Counted from the stretch's first letter, positions 33,583 to 42,885 are shown. The stretch is DNA of 64,000 nt from HGM04593 sp045660825 (GCA_045660825.1 JAZREN010000045.1:124001-188000); one strand, 5' to 3'. A program made the numbers and translations. Notes: generated by a model from the letters alone, not told the origin.

Positions 33583-34302
33583 ATGAGAACAAAACTAAGT
33601 GTAAACATCAACAAGGTTGCTACCATAAGAAATGCCCGTGGTGGCAATAACCCCGATGTTATAAAGGTGGCAAAGGATTGCGAAGCCTTTGGTGCCGATG
33701 GTATAACCGTTCATCCACGTCCCGATGAGAGGCATATACGCCGTGCCGATGTGCTCGCCCTGCAGGGTGCATTGCGCACGGAGTTTAATATTGAGGGCTA
33801 CCCCTCGAAAGAGTTTCTTGACCTTGTTTTGCGTGTGCGTCCGTCGCAGGTGACATTGGTTCCCGACAAACCCGAGCAGCTGACATCAAACAGCGGTTGG
33901 GATACAGAGAAGGAGCAGTTTTTTCTGCGCGACGTGCTCAATGATTTGAGGGCGGCAGGAATCCGTAGCTCAATATTCATTGATGCCGATGTGCGTATGG
34001 CTGAATTTGCGGCCGAGGCCGGTGCCGACAGAGTGGAACTCTATACAGGGCCTTATGCCCACAACTATTTGAAGGATCGCGAAGCGGCGATTGCACCTTT
34101 TCTTGAAACTGCAAAGCGTGTGAAGCAGTTGGGTATAGGCTTGAATGCAGGACACGATTTGAGCCTTGAGAATCTCAAGTACTTTACCGATGTGATTACA
34201 TGGGTGGATGAGGTGTCCATAGGACATGCACTCATTTGCGATGCCCTTTATATGGGACTCGAGGCAACTATTGCCGCATATAAGAATTGTTTGATAAAAT
34301 AA
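33583..34302 (+). CDS. pdxJ: Pyridoxine 5'-phosphate synthase PdxJ
   Basis: A 239-residue TIM-barrel enzyme that condenses 3-amino-2-oxopropyl phosphate with 1-deoxy-D-xylulose 5-phosphate, the last ring-forming step of vitamin B6 synthesis. The N-terminus TKLSVNINKVATIRNARG and the phosphate-binding/active-site segments ITVHPRPDERHI (about 46-57), FIDADVRM and GLNAGHDLSLEN (about 185-196, catalytic His) are characteristic. It opens the operon pdxJ-exbB-exbD-tonB-DJ-1-ispD-recG. The same window holds dxr and ispD, which draw on the same DXP precursor. Confidence 0.96.
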   Translation: MRTKLSVNINKVATIRNARGGNNPDVIKVAKDCEAFGADGITVHPRPDERHIRRADVLALQGALRTEFNIEGYPSKEFLDLVLRVRPSQVTLVPDKPEQLTSNSGWDTEKEQFFLRDVLNDLRAAGIRSSIFIDADVRMAEFAAEAGADRVELYTGPYAHNYLKDREAAIAPFLETAKRVKQLGIGLNAGHDLSLENLKYFTDVITWVDEVSIGHALICDALYMGLEATIAAYKNCLIK

Positions 34303-34321
34303 TAAATTAAAGATAGAAACT

Positions 34322-35068
34322 ATGAATTTACTTACTGCAGTTGTCGACAGCGTGGCAACTGATTCAATTGTAGTGGCGGCCGAGGCTGTCCAGGAGAACC
34401 TCAATGTGCTTGGCTTGGCAATGAAGGGTGGTTGGATTATGATAATCCTTGCCATTCTGTCAATAGTAGGCATATACATATTCATTGAGCGCTACATGGT
34501 ATTGCGTAAGGCTGCAATCAAGAACCCTACGTTGCTTGAGCGTCTTAATGACAACCTGATAGAAAAGGATTTTAAATCTGCAATCAACTATTGCAACGCA
34601 GTCAATACTCCAACATCGCGTATTCTTGCAAAAGGTGTGAAGGATTACAGATTTGACAACGCGTCTATCCGTCAGGCTCTTGAGAACAATGCCGGCCTTG
34701 AAATTGCTGCATTGGAGAAGGGATTGCCTGTTCTTTCAACAATCTCGGCTGTGGCTCCTATGTTGGGTTTCCTTGGAACAGTGACCGGTATGGTGCAGGC
34801 TTTCTGGAATATGTCACAGGCCGGTGATAATATTGATGTAACAGCATTGTCGGGTGGTATATATGAGGCGATGGTGACTACTGTAGGTGGTCTTGTCGTC
34901 GGTATCATATCTATTTTTGCCTATAACTATCTTGTGACAAAGGTTGACAAGGTGCAGAATGCAATGGAGGCCGACATTATTACTTTCCTTGAGTATGTGG
35001 CAGACAGCAAAGATGGCATCAGTGAACCAGCAACCGTGAAATCTGAAACTGAAAAAACAGAAGCATAA
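34322..35068 (+). CDS. exbB: ExbB/TolQ/MotA-family proton channel protein
   Basis: A 248-residue inner-membrane protein with three hydrophobic segments: about 36-57, about 140-160 and about 185-208. The sequence APMLGFLGTVTGMVQAFWNM (about 145-164) followed by GIYEAMVTTVGGLVVGI is the conserved proton-channel core that couples the proton gradient to TonB. An ExbD gene follows after 7 nt and a TonB-like gene after that, so this is a complete energising unit for outer-membrane transport. The last codons (VKSETEKTEA) fall on a heptad-like repeat of the type seen after other genes here. Confidence 0.92.
   Translation: MNLLTAVVDSVATDSIVVAAEAVQENLNVLGLAMKGGWIMIILAILSIVGIYIFIERYMVLRKAAIKNPTLLERLNDNLIEKDFKSAINYCNAVNTPTSRILAKGVKDYRFDNASIRQALENNAGLEIAALEKGLPVLSTISAVAPMLGFLGTVTGMVQAFWNMSQAGDNIDVTALSGGIYEAMVTTVGGLVVGIISIFAYNYLVTKVDKVQNAMEADIITFLEYVADSKDGISEPATVKSETEKTEA
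35033..35056 (+). repeat. Possible heptad repeat (copy 6, weak) at the 3' end of exbB
   Basis: ACCGTGA, AATCTGA and then an irregular unit; shares the 13 bases GTGAAATCTGAAA with copy 1. It encodes part of the exbB C-terminus. The period is broken after two units, so this may be coincidental. Confidence 0.35.
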
Positions 35069-35075
35069 TCAGGGT

Positions 35076-35489
35076 ATGATCAAGAGAAGAACAAAAACCA
35101 TAGGCTCCTTCTCGATGTCGTCGATGACCGACATCATCTTCCTGCTGTTGATTTTCTTTATGCTCACATCTACAATTGTGATACCTAATGCCATAAAGGT
35201 GAATCTTCCACAGGGAAAAGAGAGAGCACACACCCAGCCGATGGCACGCATAACCATCAAGTCCGACCTTACATACTATGCCCAATGGGGTAAGGAGGCT
35301 GCAATGGAGATACAAGAGGCCGATTTGGCTGCTTTTCTGGCAGAGTGCAGTGAAAAGGATTCAGAGATGTTCGTGGCTCTTTATGCCGATGAGACGGTGC
35401 CTTATCGCGAGGTGGTCAAGGTGCTGAATATCGCTAACGAAAACAAATACAAGATGGTGTTGGCAACACGCCGTCCCGACAGCAAGTGA
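35076..35489 (+). CDS. exbD: ExbD/TolR-family biopolymer transport protein
   Basis: A 137-residue bitopic protein. A short cytoplasmic tail is followed by the conserved membrane segment FSMSSMTDIIFLLLIFFMLT (about 12-31), in which the Asp of MTDIIF is the proton-carrying residue. The periplasmic part (about 45-137) has the usual ExbD alpha/beta pattern and ends VLNIANENKYKMVLATR. It works with the ExbB above in energising TonB. Its stop overlaps the start of the next gene by one base (TGATG). Confidence 0.93.
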   Translation: MIKRRTKTIGSFSMSSMTDIIFLLLIFFMLTSTIVIPNAIKVNLPQGKERAHTQPMARITIKSDLTYYAQWGKEAAMEIQEADLAAFLAECSEKDSEMFVALYADETVPYREVVKVLNIANENKYKMVLATRRPDSK

Positions 35490-36295
35490 TGAAGAATTTT
35501 ACGAAAGAAAAAATAATCGGTATTGCCGGCACTGTGCTTGTACACGTGGCTTTGGCTTTGCTGTTGTATTTTCTGGTATTGGATAAGCCGCCTGTGCCTC
35601 AAATGGAAAAGGGTATCGAGGTGATGATGGGGTCTGATATGGAGGATGCTGCAATGGCGCAGTACAACGAGGTACCCCAGGTGGTTTCTCAACCTAAGCC
35701 TGTGGAGCCGCTCCCTGTCACACCCGAGGAGCCGCTGATAACACAAGATAGCGAAGAGAGCGTTGCCTTGCCCGAGGAACCGAAGGAGAAGCCAAAGAAG
35801 CAGGAGAAGACCCCCGAACAGATACAGAAGGAAAAGGAGGAGGCCGAGCGCAGGGAACAGGAGCGCAAGGAAGAGGAGGCCCGCAAGGCGGCCGAGAGTT
35901 CTATTGCCAATGCTTTCAACAAGGGTAGCCTCATGAGCAAGAAGGGTGAAACCGACAAGAATGAGGCTTCGAAAGGTTCAGTGCAGGGTAATTCCGACGA
36001 AGGACAACCCGAAGGTGTGGGTGTTTCGTTCAGTCTTGAGGGACGCAGTCCCGGAAAGGACGGTATTACCAAACCGAAAGAGAAATTGCAGGCAAGGGGT
36101 AGGGTTGTGGTGAATATAACTGTTGCTCCTGACGGAAAGGTGATTTCTGCCGGCATAAATCCGGCGAAGACCAATACCGCCGATTTGAAGTTGCGTGAGG
36201 CTGCATTGAAGGCTGCAAGAAGCACAATTTTCAACAGTATTGCCGGTGTTGATAACCAAGAGGGTACAATTACCTATAATTTTGAATTGAGATAA
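35489..36295 (+). CDS. TonB-family energy-transducing protein
   Basis: A 268-residue periplasm-spanning protein. One N-terminal membrane anchor (about 10-30) is followed by a Pro/Glu-rich and then Lys/Glu-rich extended region (about 70-130, KPKKQEKTPEQIQKEKEEAE type) and a C-terminal TonB domain (about 200-268, RGRVVVNITVAPDGKVISAG). It spans the periplasm and transmits ExbBD-generated force to TonB-dependent receptors, which in Bacteroidota include SusC-type glycan importers. ATG 35489 is used; the preceding GTG would add one Met only. Being third in the exbB-exbD order fits. Confidence 0.88.
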   Translation: MKNFTKEKIIGIAGTVLVHVALALLLYFLVLDKPPVPQMEKGIEVMMGSDMEDAAMAQYNEVPQVVSQPKPVEPLPVTPEEPLITQDSEESVALPEEPKEKPKKQEKTPEQIQKEKEEAERREQERKEEEARKAAESSIANAFNKGSLMSKKGETDKNEASKGSVQGNSDEGQPEGVGVSFSLEGRSPGKDGITKPKEKLQARGRVVVNITVAPDGKVISAGINPAKTNTADLKLREAALKAARSTIFNSIAGVDNQEGTITYNFELR

Positions 36296-36296
36296 T

Positions 36297-36842
36297 ATGA
36301 ACAAAGTATATGTTTTTCTTGCCGACGGCTTTGAAACCGTTGAGGCATTGGCACCGGTTGATGTCATGCGTCGTGCCGGTTTGGATGTGGTTACAGTTTC
36401 CATCATGGGACGTAAGGAGGTGCTGTCGGCACAGAATGTCACAGTAGTTGCCGACGAACTCTATGAGAACGTCTGTTTTGCCCAGGCCGATGCGTTGGTG
36501 CTCCCGGGTGGCGGTGTTGGTACCGATAACCTGTCGGCTCATGAGCCTTTGCGTGCATTGCTTGTAGACGCGTGTTCACGTGGCTTGTTGGTTGCTGCAA
36601 TATGTGCAGCTCCAATGGTGTTCGGACGCATAGGTATTCTCAACGGCAAGAGGGCTACATGTTATCCCGGATGTGAGGGTGACCTCTTTGGTGCCGAGTA
36701 TACAGCAAAGGCGGTTGAACAGGATGGCAATATAATGACAGCCTGTGGACCGGGTGCATCGTTCGATTTCGGCTTTGCCATTGTAAAACATTTCTGTGGC
36801 GCAGGTGTCGTAGAGACATTGCGCTCTCAAATGCAATTCTAA
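36297..36842 (+). CDS. DJ-1/PfpI-family protein
   Basis: A 181-residue DJ-1/ThiJ domain. The nucleophile-elbow Cys lies in LVAAICAAPMVFG (about 96-108), with the conserved Glu in VFLADGFETVEALAPVDVMR (about 5-24), as in YajL/DJ-1 proteins. The family includes chaperones, glyoxalase III and protein-repair activities that are still debated, so no reaction is assigned. It starts 1 nt after the TonB-like gene and precedes ispD by 14 nt, within one operon. Confidence 0.88.
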   Translation: MNKVYVFLADGFETVEALAPVDVMRRAGLDVVTVSIMGRKEVLSAQNVTVVADELYENVCFAQADALVLPGGGVGTDNLSAHEPLRALLVDACSRGLLVAAICAAPMVFGRIGILNGKRATCYPGCEGDLFGAEYTAKAVEQDGNIMTACGPGASFDFGFAIVKHFCGAGVVETLRSQMQF

Positions 36843-36856
36843 AAAAGAGACATTTT

Positions 36857-37552
36857 ATGAAAAGATATCTTATTGTCGTTGCAGGCGGCAAGGGATTGCG
36901 CATGGGCGGTGAGATGCCAAAGCAGTTCCAACTCCTGGGCGGCAAACCGTTGGTCATGGTAACCCTTGAGCACCTGAATGCCATAGACCCCGCTATGCAA
37001 CTTATTCTGGTGCTCCCCGAACAGCACATTGAACTGTGGAAACAGTTGTGCAAGGAATACTCTTTTGCAGTGCCTTTGATTCTTGCCCAGGGCGGTTCAA
37101 CACGTTTCCACTCTGTGCAGAATGGTCTGGCACAGGTTGATGATATTGAAGATGCGCTTGTAGGTGTGCATGATGGCGTGCGTCCTTTTGTTTTGCCCAA
37201 AGTGCTTGACGAGTGTTTCTCTCGTGCATGGGTCGATGGCGCAGCCATTCCAATGATTGATCTGCAGGATAGTCTGCGTCACATTGTCGGCTATGACGCT
37301 ACCGAGGTGGTGCCCCGCGACAGGTATCGTCTTGTGCAGACACCGCAGGTGTTCAAGCTTTCATTGTTGCGCCGTGCTTATGAACAGCGTTTTGTAGAGA
37401 GTTTTACCGATGACGCGTCGGTTGTTGAGGCACTTGGCGAGAAGGTCTCAGGCGTTGAGGGTAACCGCGAGAATATAAAGATTACAACACCGTTTGACAT
37501 GCTTGTTGCCAAGACATTGATCGAATGCTGGACATCACAACAAGGGATATAA
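36857..37552 (+). CDS. ispD: 2-C-methyl-D-erythritol 4-phosphate cytidylyltransferase IspD
   Basis: A 231-residue nucleotidyltransferase that makes CDP-methylerythritol in the MEP isoprenoid pathway. The N-terminus has the GxGxRMGxxxPKQF-type motif (VVAGGKGLRMGGEMPKQF, about 7-24), with VHDGVRPFV (about 109-117) and DDASVVEALG (about 179) further on. Its 3' end overlaps the recG start by 28 nt. dxr, which acts one step earlier in the same pathway, is encoded about 8 kb downstream on the other strand. Confidence 0.94.
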   Translation: MKRYLIVVAGGKGLRMGGEMPKQFQLLGGKPLVMVTLEHLNAIDPAMQLILVLPEQHIELWKQLCKEYSFAVPLILAQGGSTRFHSVQNGLAQVDDIEDALVGVHDGVRPFVLPKVLDECFSRAWVDGAAIPMIDLQDSLRHIVGYDATEVVPRDRYRLVQTPQVFKLSLLRRAYEQRFVESFTDDASVVEALGEKVSGVEGNRENIKITTPFDMLVAKTLIECWTSQQGI

Positions 37553-39624
37553 AATTTCTGCCGGGCGTGGGCGAACAACGTGCCACGCTGCTGAACAGGG
37601 AACTGGGTATACGTTCCCTGTATGACTTGTTGTACTATTTTCCTTATAAATATATCGACCGCAGCCGTGTGTTCAAGGTGAGCGAGCTTGGCGGCCAGTT
37701 GCAGCATGTGCAGCTGTTGGGCGAGATACGTTCGTTCGAAGAGATGGGCGAGGGCGCCTCGCGACGTCTTGTGGGGCATTTCACCGATGGCACTGCGTTT
37801 GTTGACCTTGTGTGGTTCCGTGGCATAAAATTTGTAAAGAACAGGCTGAAACTGAACACAAGGTACGTTGTCTTTGGCAAACCGTCGATGTTCAACGGCA
37901 GGGTGAACATTGCTCATCCCGATGTTGATGATGCTTCACTTCTGAAACTCGACACCATGGGTCTGCAGCCCTATTACAATACCACTGAAAAGATGAAACG
38001 CAGTGGCTTGAACTCCACTGCCATGCTGAAGCTTGTGCAGAACCTGTTCGCGCTGCTTTCTGCACCTTTACCCGAAACACTTTCGGCTGATATTGTGCAG
38101 AAGAACGGGCTCATGTCGCTCGATGACGCCTTGCGCATTGTGCATTTCCCCCGCAACCCCAAGGAGTTGCAACTTGCACAGTACAGGCTTAAATTCGAAG
38201 AACTGTTCTACATTCAGCTCAATATCCTGCACTACGCCAAAGAGCGTCAGATGCGTTATTTGGGTCACCGCTTTGCAAAGGTGGGTGATATGTTCAACCG
38301 CTTCTATAATGAGCAGTTGCCGTTCCAGCTCACAAATGCGCAGAAGAGGGTTGTGAAGGAGATACGTGCCGACGTGGGTAGTGAAAGGCAGATGAACCGT
38401 CTGTTGCAGGGTGATGTGGGTAGCGGAAAGACGCTTGTTGCGCTCATGTCAATGCTACTGGCGAAGGACAACGGCTACCAGGCCTGCATGCTTGCACCGA
38501 CAGAGATTCTTGCCGAACAGCATTTCGCTACCTTGCGTCGAATGCTGGGCGCATTGCCCGTGAGGGTGGAACTGCTCACCGGCAGCACAAAGACAAAAGA
38601 TAGAAATCCGCTGTTCGAGGCGCTTGAGAATGGTGAAATCGATATTCTTGTAGGCACGCATGCCGTGCTCGAGGATAATGTCAACTTCCGCAATCTTGGT
38701 CTTGTGGTCATTGACGAGCAGCACCGTTTCGGCGTTGTCCAGCGCGCCAAGATGTGGGCAAAGAACACTATTCCGCCACATATACTTGTGATGACGGCAA
38801 CTCCCATTCCGCGAACATTGGCAATGACGCTCTATGGCGACCTCGATGTCTCTGTCATTGACGAACTGCCTCCGGGACGCAAGCCTATAACAACATCACA
38901 TATATTCCGTAACCGCATAGATAGTCTTTACTCATTCATCCGTTCGCAGATAAACGAAGGACGTCAGGCCTATATTGTCTATCCTCTTATAAATGAGAGT
39001 GAGAAACTCGATCTCAAGAACCTTGAAGATGGCTACAAACAATTGTGCAATATTTTCTGCGACTATAAGTTGAGCAAGTTGCACGGCAAGATGAAGCCCA
39101 AGGAGAAGGACGAGGAGATGCGTCGTTTTGCATCGGGAGAGACCCAGATACTTGTCTCTACAACTGTCATTGAGGTGGGTGTGGATGTTCCTAACGCCTC
39201 GGTTATGGTCATTGAGAATGCCGAACGTTTCGGACTTTCGCAGCTTCATCAGCTACGCGGTCGTGTGGGACGTGGAGCATCGCAGTCCTATTGCATACTG
39301 GTTACCGACTATAAACTCTCCGAGGATACCCGCAAGCGTATGGAGATAATGACATCGAGCAACGATGGTTTTGAGATTGCAGAGGCCGATTTGAAGTTGC
39401 GTGGTCCCGGTGACATGGAGGGCACACAGCAGAGCGGAATAGCTTTTGACTTGAAAATTGCCAACCTTGCCCGCGACGAGCAGTTGCTCAAGTTTGTCCG
39501 CGAGGTCGCACGCGGAGTGGTGGCTGCCGACCCGCAATGCAACAGCGACCTTTATCGTGTTGTGTGGGAACGCCTGCGCCGTATAAAGAGCATGAACAAC
39601 CGCAATTGGGGCGCAATTTCATAA
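37525..39624 (+). CDS. recG: ATP-dependent DNA helicase RecG
   Basis: A 699-residue helicase that remodels stalled replication forks and branched DNA. It has the N-terminal wedge/OB domain (about 1-260, with RDIKFLPGVGEQRA at 7-20), Walker A QGDVGSGKTLVALMSM (about 293), VVIDEQHRFGVVQRA (about 396), MTATPIPRTLAMTLYGDLDV (about 423) and the C-terminal GRVGRGASQSYC and RGPGDMEGTQQSG motifs. Length is normal. The start at 37525 lies 28 nt inside ispD; it is kept because the N-terminal sequence matches the family from the first residues. Confidence 0.96.
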   Translation: MLDITTRDIKFLPGVGEQRATLLNRELGIRSLYDLLYYFPYKYIDRSRVFKVSELGGQLQHVQLLGEIRSFEEMGEGASRRLVGHFTDGTAFVDLVWFRGIKFVKNRLKLNTRYVVFGKPSMFNGRVNIAHPDVDDASLLKLDTMGLQPYYNTTEKMKRSGLNSTAMLKLVQNLFALLSAPLPETLSADIVQKNGLMSLDDALRIVHFPRNPKELQLAQYRLKFEELFYIQLNILHYAKERQMRYLGHRFAKVGDMFNRFYNEQLPFQLTNAQKRVVKEIRADVGSERQMNRLLQGDVGSGKTLVALMSMLLAKDNGYQACMLAPTEILAEQHFATLRRMLGALPVRVELLTGSTKTKDRNPLFEALENGEIDILVGTHAVLEDNVNFRNLGLVVIDEQHRFGVVQRAKMWAKNTIPPHILVMTATPIPRTLAMTLYGDLDVSVIDELPPGRKPITTSHIFRNRIDSLYSFIRSQINEGRQAYIVYPLINESEKLDLKNLEDGYKQLCNIFCDYKLSKLHGKMKPKEKDEEMRRFASGETQILVSTTVIEVGVDVPNASVMVIENAERFGLSQLHQLRGRVGRGASQSYCILVTDYKLSEDTRKRMEIMTSSNDGFEIAEADLKLRGPGDMEGTQQSGIAFDLKIANLARDEQLLKFVREVARGVVAADPQCNSDLYRVVWERLRRIKSMNNRNWGAIS

Positions 39625-39714
39625 TAAATCCGTAAAAAGCCTTGTATTCCGTTTATTTTTCGTACATTTACGGAAACCGTGAATATTTTGTAAATAATTA
39701 AACTATATCATATT

Positions 39715-40188
39715 ATGGAAAAGACACTTATTCTAATCAAACCCAATGCCATACAACGTGGTCTTATGGGTGATATCATTACACGTTTCGAACGCAAGGG
39801 CTTGCGCTTTGCAGGTATGAAAATGCTGTTTATGACCGATGAACTGGTTGCCGAGCATTATGCTCACCTGGTTGAGCGCCCATTCTATCCATATCTGAAG
39901 GCTTCAATGCAGGCTGCTCCACTTATTGCGTGCTGTCTCGAAGGCGCCGAGGCTGTCGAGACTGTGCGTCAGATGGTTGGTGTTACCAATTCACGCCGCG
40001 CTCTCCCAGGTACAATCCGTGGCGATTTCTCTATGAGTGGTGAGCAGAATGTTGTGCACGCATCGGATTCTGTTGAGAATGCCGTGGTTGAAATCAACCG
40101 TTTCTTCAAGCCCGAAGAGTTGTTCGACTATCAGTCGGCCGTGACCTGTTTTGAGTATGGTGGTGAGGAAACCCTTAAATTCAAATAA
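39715..40188 (+). CDS. ndk: Nucleoside diphosphate kinase
   Basis: A 157-residue enzyme that transfers phosphate between nucleoside di- and triphosphates through a phosphohistidine. The N-terminus ILIKPNAIQRGLMGDII (about 5-21) and the active-site region SGEQNVVHASDSVENA (catalytic His about 118) are intact. It is slightly longer than the 140-150 residues common for bacterial enzymes. A LysM/M23 gene starts 3 nt after its stop. Confidence 0.96.
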   Translation: MEKTLILIKPNAIQRGLMGDIITRFERKGLRFAGMKMLFMTDELVAEHYAHLVERPFYPYLKASMQAAPLIACCLEGAEAVETVRQMVGVTNSRRALPGTIRGDFSMSGEQNVVHASDSVENAVVEINRFFKPEELFDYQSAVTCFEYGGEETLKFK

Positions 40189-40191
40189 CAG

Positions 40192-41055
40192 GTGAAGGGG
40201 TTTTTAAAATCATTGGCTTTTGCGCTTCTGTCTGTTGTTGCTGTTGGAGTGCAGGCGCAGGACGTGGCATCGGACCCGGTATCTCTGTACAGACCTACAG
40301 AGGTTGTGGATACCGTGGCGCCGCATTTTATGCTGTTGAACGAGGATAATATTATCCCATCGGATGAGATGTATCCAACCTGGACCAACTCTGTAGTGCA
40401 CTACAACTCGGTGATGCCCGATTCGTTCAGGATTGATTTGCGCAACTATGCGATGCCAACGCTGAGCACAAAGATAACCGATATTTTTGGTTATCGTCCC
40501 AACCGTCGTCGCTTACATCAGGGAATGGATATAAAAGTCCAGACAGGCGACACCATCTATGCTGCTTTTGACGGCAAGGTGCGCATAACAAGTTATCAGC
40601 GTCGTGGTTATGGCTATTATGTGGTAATACGTCATAATAATGGTATTGAGACGCTCTATGCCCATCTTTCAAAAAGGCTTGTGAATGTGAACCAGAATGT
40701 GAAAGCCGGTGAACCGATAGGTCTTGGTGGTAACACAGGACGCAGTTCGGGTTCACACCTCCATTTTGAAACAATTCTCATGGGCAAGAGCATTGACCCT
40801 GCACTGATGTTCGATTTCAAGAATCAGAGAATGACCGGCGAGAGTTACATGTATCGCAAACCAGGCACCAAGTATATTGAGAACGGAAAGGTGAAGATTG
40901 CCGGCCCCGAGAAGAAATACCATAAGGTGAAGAGTGGCGATACGGTTGAAAAGATTGCGCGAAAGTATGGTGTGTCGCAAAAACGTATCTTTGAACTCAA
41001 TGGTTTGAAATCGAATTCAATAATACGTCCGGGCCAGCAGTTGCGCTATCAGTAA
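40192..41055 (+). CDS. Exported M23 peptidase with C-terminal LysM domain
   Basis: A 287-residue murein endopeptidase. Signal peptide about 1-22 (VGVQAQ) starting at a GTG codon, which is required because no ATG lies nearby upstream or before the signal. The M23 domain (about 105-210) has a complete zinc/catalytic set: HQGMDI, LYAHLS and SGSHLHFE. A LysM domain (about 243-287, VKSGDTVEKIARKYGVSQ) binds peptidoglycan. It probably cleaves cross-bridges in the periplasm. It may be read from the ndk transcript since the gap is only 3 nt, and it is followed by a small secreted protein gene. Confidence 0.9.
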   Translation: MKGFLKSLAFALLSVVAVGVQAQDVASDPVSLYRPTEVVDTVAPHFMLLNEDNIIPSDEMYPTWTNSVVHYNSVMPDSFRIDLRNYAMPTLSTKITDIFGYRPNRRRLHQGMDIKVQTGDTIYAAFDGKVRITSYQRRGYGYYVVIRHNNGIETLYAHLSKRLVNVNQNVKAGEPIGLGGNTGRSSGSHLHFETILMGKSIDPALMFDFKNQRMTGESYMYRKPGTKYIENGKVKIAGPEKKYHKVKSGDTVEKIARKYGVSQKRIFELNGLKSNSIIRPGQQLRYQ

Positions 41056-41070
41056 TCCTCTATAGAAGTT

Positions 41071-41442
41071 ATGCGGACACTCCTCGCTGTAACCATTGCT
41101 CTTCTTTTGTCCTGTGGTACTGTGCTTGCAACTCCAGCCATGGCTGTAAAAAGTAATGTTGCAGTGGCCGAAAACATCCTTGACAAGTTGATAGCCTTGG
41201 TAAAGGAGTACACCGGCAGGGTTGAGGCTGCTACCTCAATGGAGGAACTTGACACTGCCTATCGGGCTTTCAAACAGGAGATGGCAGAGTTTACAGAGAG
41301 GCATGCTGACGAGATTGCTTCATTCGACAAGAACCTGACAACTGAAGAGATTGAAAAATACAAGGTCGCGTTTGTAACTGCAATCAAGCATTTTGAAAAA
41401 TCACTTGAGAAGAAAGCAATGCAGTTTTTGGGAGAATTCTGA
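41071..41442 (+). CDS. Small secreted helical protein of unknown function
   Basis: A 123-residue exported protein: signal peptide about 1-25 (LATPAMA) followed by about 98 residues of charged amphipathic helices (for example LDKLIALVKEYTGRVEAA and FEKSLEKKAMQFLGEF). No cysteine remains in the mature part and no motif is recognised. It starts 15 nt after the LysM/M23 gene and is followed by a strong terminator, so it is probably the last gene of that transcript. Family not recognised. Confidence 0.65.
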   Translation: MRTLLAVTIALLLSCGTVLATPAMAVKSNVAVAENILDKLIALVKEYTGRVEAATSMEELDTAYRAFKQEMAEFTERHADEIASFDKNLTTEEIEKYKVAFVTAIKHFEKSLEKKAMQFLGEF

Positions 41443-41460
41443 ATGACGTCTTTATATTAT

Positions 41461-41501
41461 ACAACTAGAGCCTCATGAATAATTCATGGGGCTCTAGTTG
41501 T
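41461..41501. terminator. Bidirectional terminator between the small secreted protein gene and the alkaline phosphatase
   Basis: A 19-bp stem with one G-T pair (41461-41479 with 41483-41501) and a 3-nt loop, between converging genes. Confidence 0.88.
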
Positions 41502-41511
41502 GTCTGTTGTT

Positions 41512-42864
41512 TTATTTCTTTTTACCGCAATATTGCCCTTTCAACTTTATGTCAATACCTAAGAACTCCATGATTGTCAAAGGAATGTCTGTGTTGTCAA
41601 TGACACCATTGAACCTGTCGGCTCCCTCGCCAATGGCAAACAGGGGAACAAATGTGCCCGAGTGGTTGCCGCTCGCCCATGAGATGAGCGCCTTGCGGTT
41701 AAGGTCATAGATGGCATCGTAGGCAATTCTGTTTGCAAGGTCGTGGGTCATCTCCACAGCATCGTTGGCGCTGTGGTTGCCGCGTGGCTCAACGCCAACA
41801 TTCTTCTTTACCATTTCATTGACTTTGCCCCATGTGGTTTCCTTGAGGCTTTCAAGCATTGCAACAAGGTTGTCGACGCTTACCTTCTGCAATTCAAGTA
41901 CCTTCAGGTCGAGCTTGTACTGGCCTGTGTAGCCAAGAACAATACCACCGGTCTCGTGGTCGGCTGTAACAATGATGAGAGTCTCGTCCTTGTGTTTCTT
42001 GTAGAACTCATATGCCTCCTCAATGGCAGCGTTGAAATCGAGCACCTCGTGAATCATTGTTGCTGCATCATCACTGTGCGATGCATAGTCAATCTTGCCA
42101 CCTTCAACCATCATGAAGAAACCCTCCTTCTTGTTTTTCTTGCTAAGGAAATCAATGCCGGCCTTTGTAATCTGTGCAAGGGTGAGATCGTCCTTTGTGC
42201 GGTCGATTGCATAAGGAACCTCCTCGGCAACGTTCTTCTGGTAGAGCATCATCTTCTCGGCTTTCTTGGCTTTTGACTTGTAGTCGTCATATCCGCGTGC
42301 AATTGTGTAGCCCTGCTTCTCGGCTCTGTCATAGAGGTCGTTGCGCTGCTCGGTTGTGCACTTTGCGTCACCTCCGGCATAGAAGTCATAGTCGGTCTCC
42401 AGCATCCACTGTGCAATCTCGTTGTAGTTGTTGCGGTCTACGTTGTGGGCATAGAATGCTGATGGGGTTGCATGGTTGATGCATACGGTGGTGGCAATAC
42501 CCACAGCCATGCCGGCGTTCTTTGCATCAAAGGCGACGCTGTAGATGTCATTGCCCTCGGCATCTTTTCCAATACGGCCGTTGCAGGTCTTGTAACCGGT
42601 TGAGAGTGCTGTGCCCGATGCGGCAGAGTCTGTCACGCCGTTGCTTGCCGAGAATGTGGTGACAAACGCGCTCTCGGGGAACTGTGTGAATACCAGCTTT
42701 TGTGGGCGGCCTATCACACCCTGCAATTCTCCAAGGTATAGTTCTGTAGCAAGGACATGCGAAGGTCCCATACCGTCGCCTATGAAATAGAATATATACT
42801 TTGGCTTTGCAAAACCTGTTGCCGTTACGAGTAATAACAACAGTATTCCTAAAATACGTTTCAT
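41512..42864 (-). CDS. Secreted alkaline phosphatase
   Basis: A 450-residue phosphomonoesterase of the PhoA family. Signal peptide about 1-19 (ATGFAK). Metal and nucleophile sites are present: Asp in YFIGDGMGPSHV (about 29), the nucleophilic Ser in VTDSAASGTALSTGYKT (about 83), and the later metal ligands MVEGGKIDYASHSDD and ADHETGG. It hydrolyses phosphate esters in the periplasm or at the surface. It is the last gene of a minus-strand run starting at tsaB and follows the serpin gene by 21 nt. Confidence 0.94.
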   Translation of the reverse strand: MKRILGILLLLLVTATGFAKPKYIFYFIGDGMGPSHVLATELYLGELQGVIGRPQKLVFTQFPESAFVTTFSASNGVTDSAASGTALSTGYKTCNGRIGKDAEGNDIYSVAFDAKNAGMAVGIATTVCINHATPSAFYAHNVDRNNYNEIAQWMLETDYDFYAGGDAKCTTEQRNDLYDRAEKQGYTIARGYDDYKSKAKKAEKMMLYQKNVAEEVPYAIDRTKDDLTLAQITKAGIDFLSKKNKKEGFFMMVEGGKIDYASHSDDAATMIHEVLDFNAAIEEAYEFYKKHKDETLIIVTADHETGGIVLGYTGQYKLDLKVLELQKVSVDNLVAMLESLKETTWGKVNEMVKKNVGVEPRGNHSANDAVEMTHDLANRIAYDAIYDLNRKALISWASGNHSGTFVPLFAIGEGADRFNGVIDNTDIPLTIMEFLGIDIKLKGQYCGKKK

Positions 42865-42885
42865 ATCATTAATGTTTTTCTTTGA

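Noticed and set aside
39630..39673. Inverted CCGTAAA/TTTACGG pair upstream of ndk considered an operator or terminator
   Set aside because: Only 7 bp with a 30-nt loop; too weak to assign a role.
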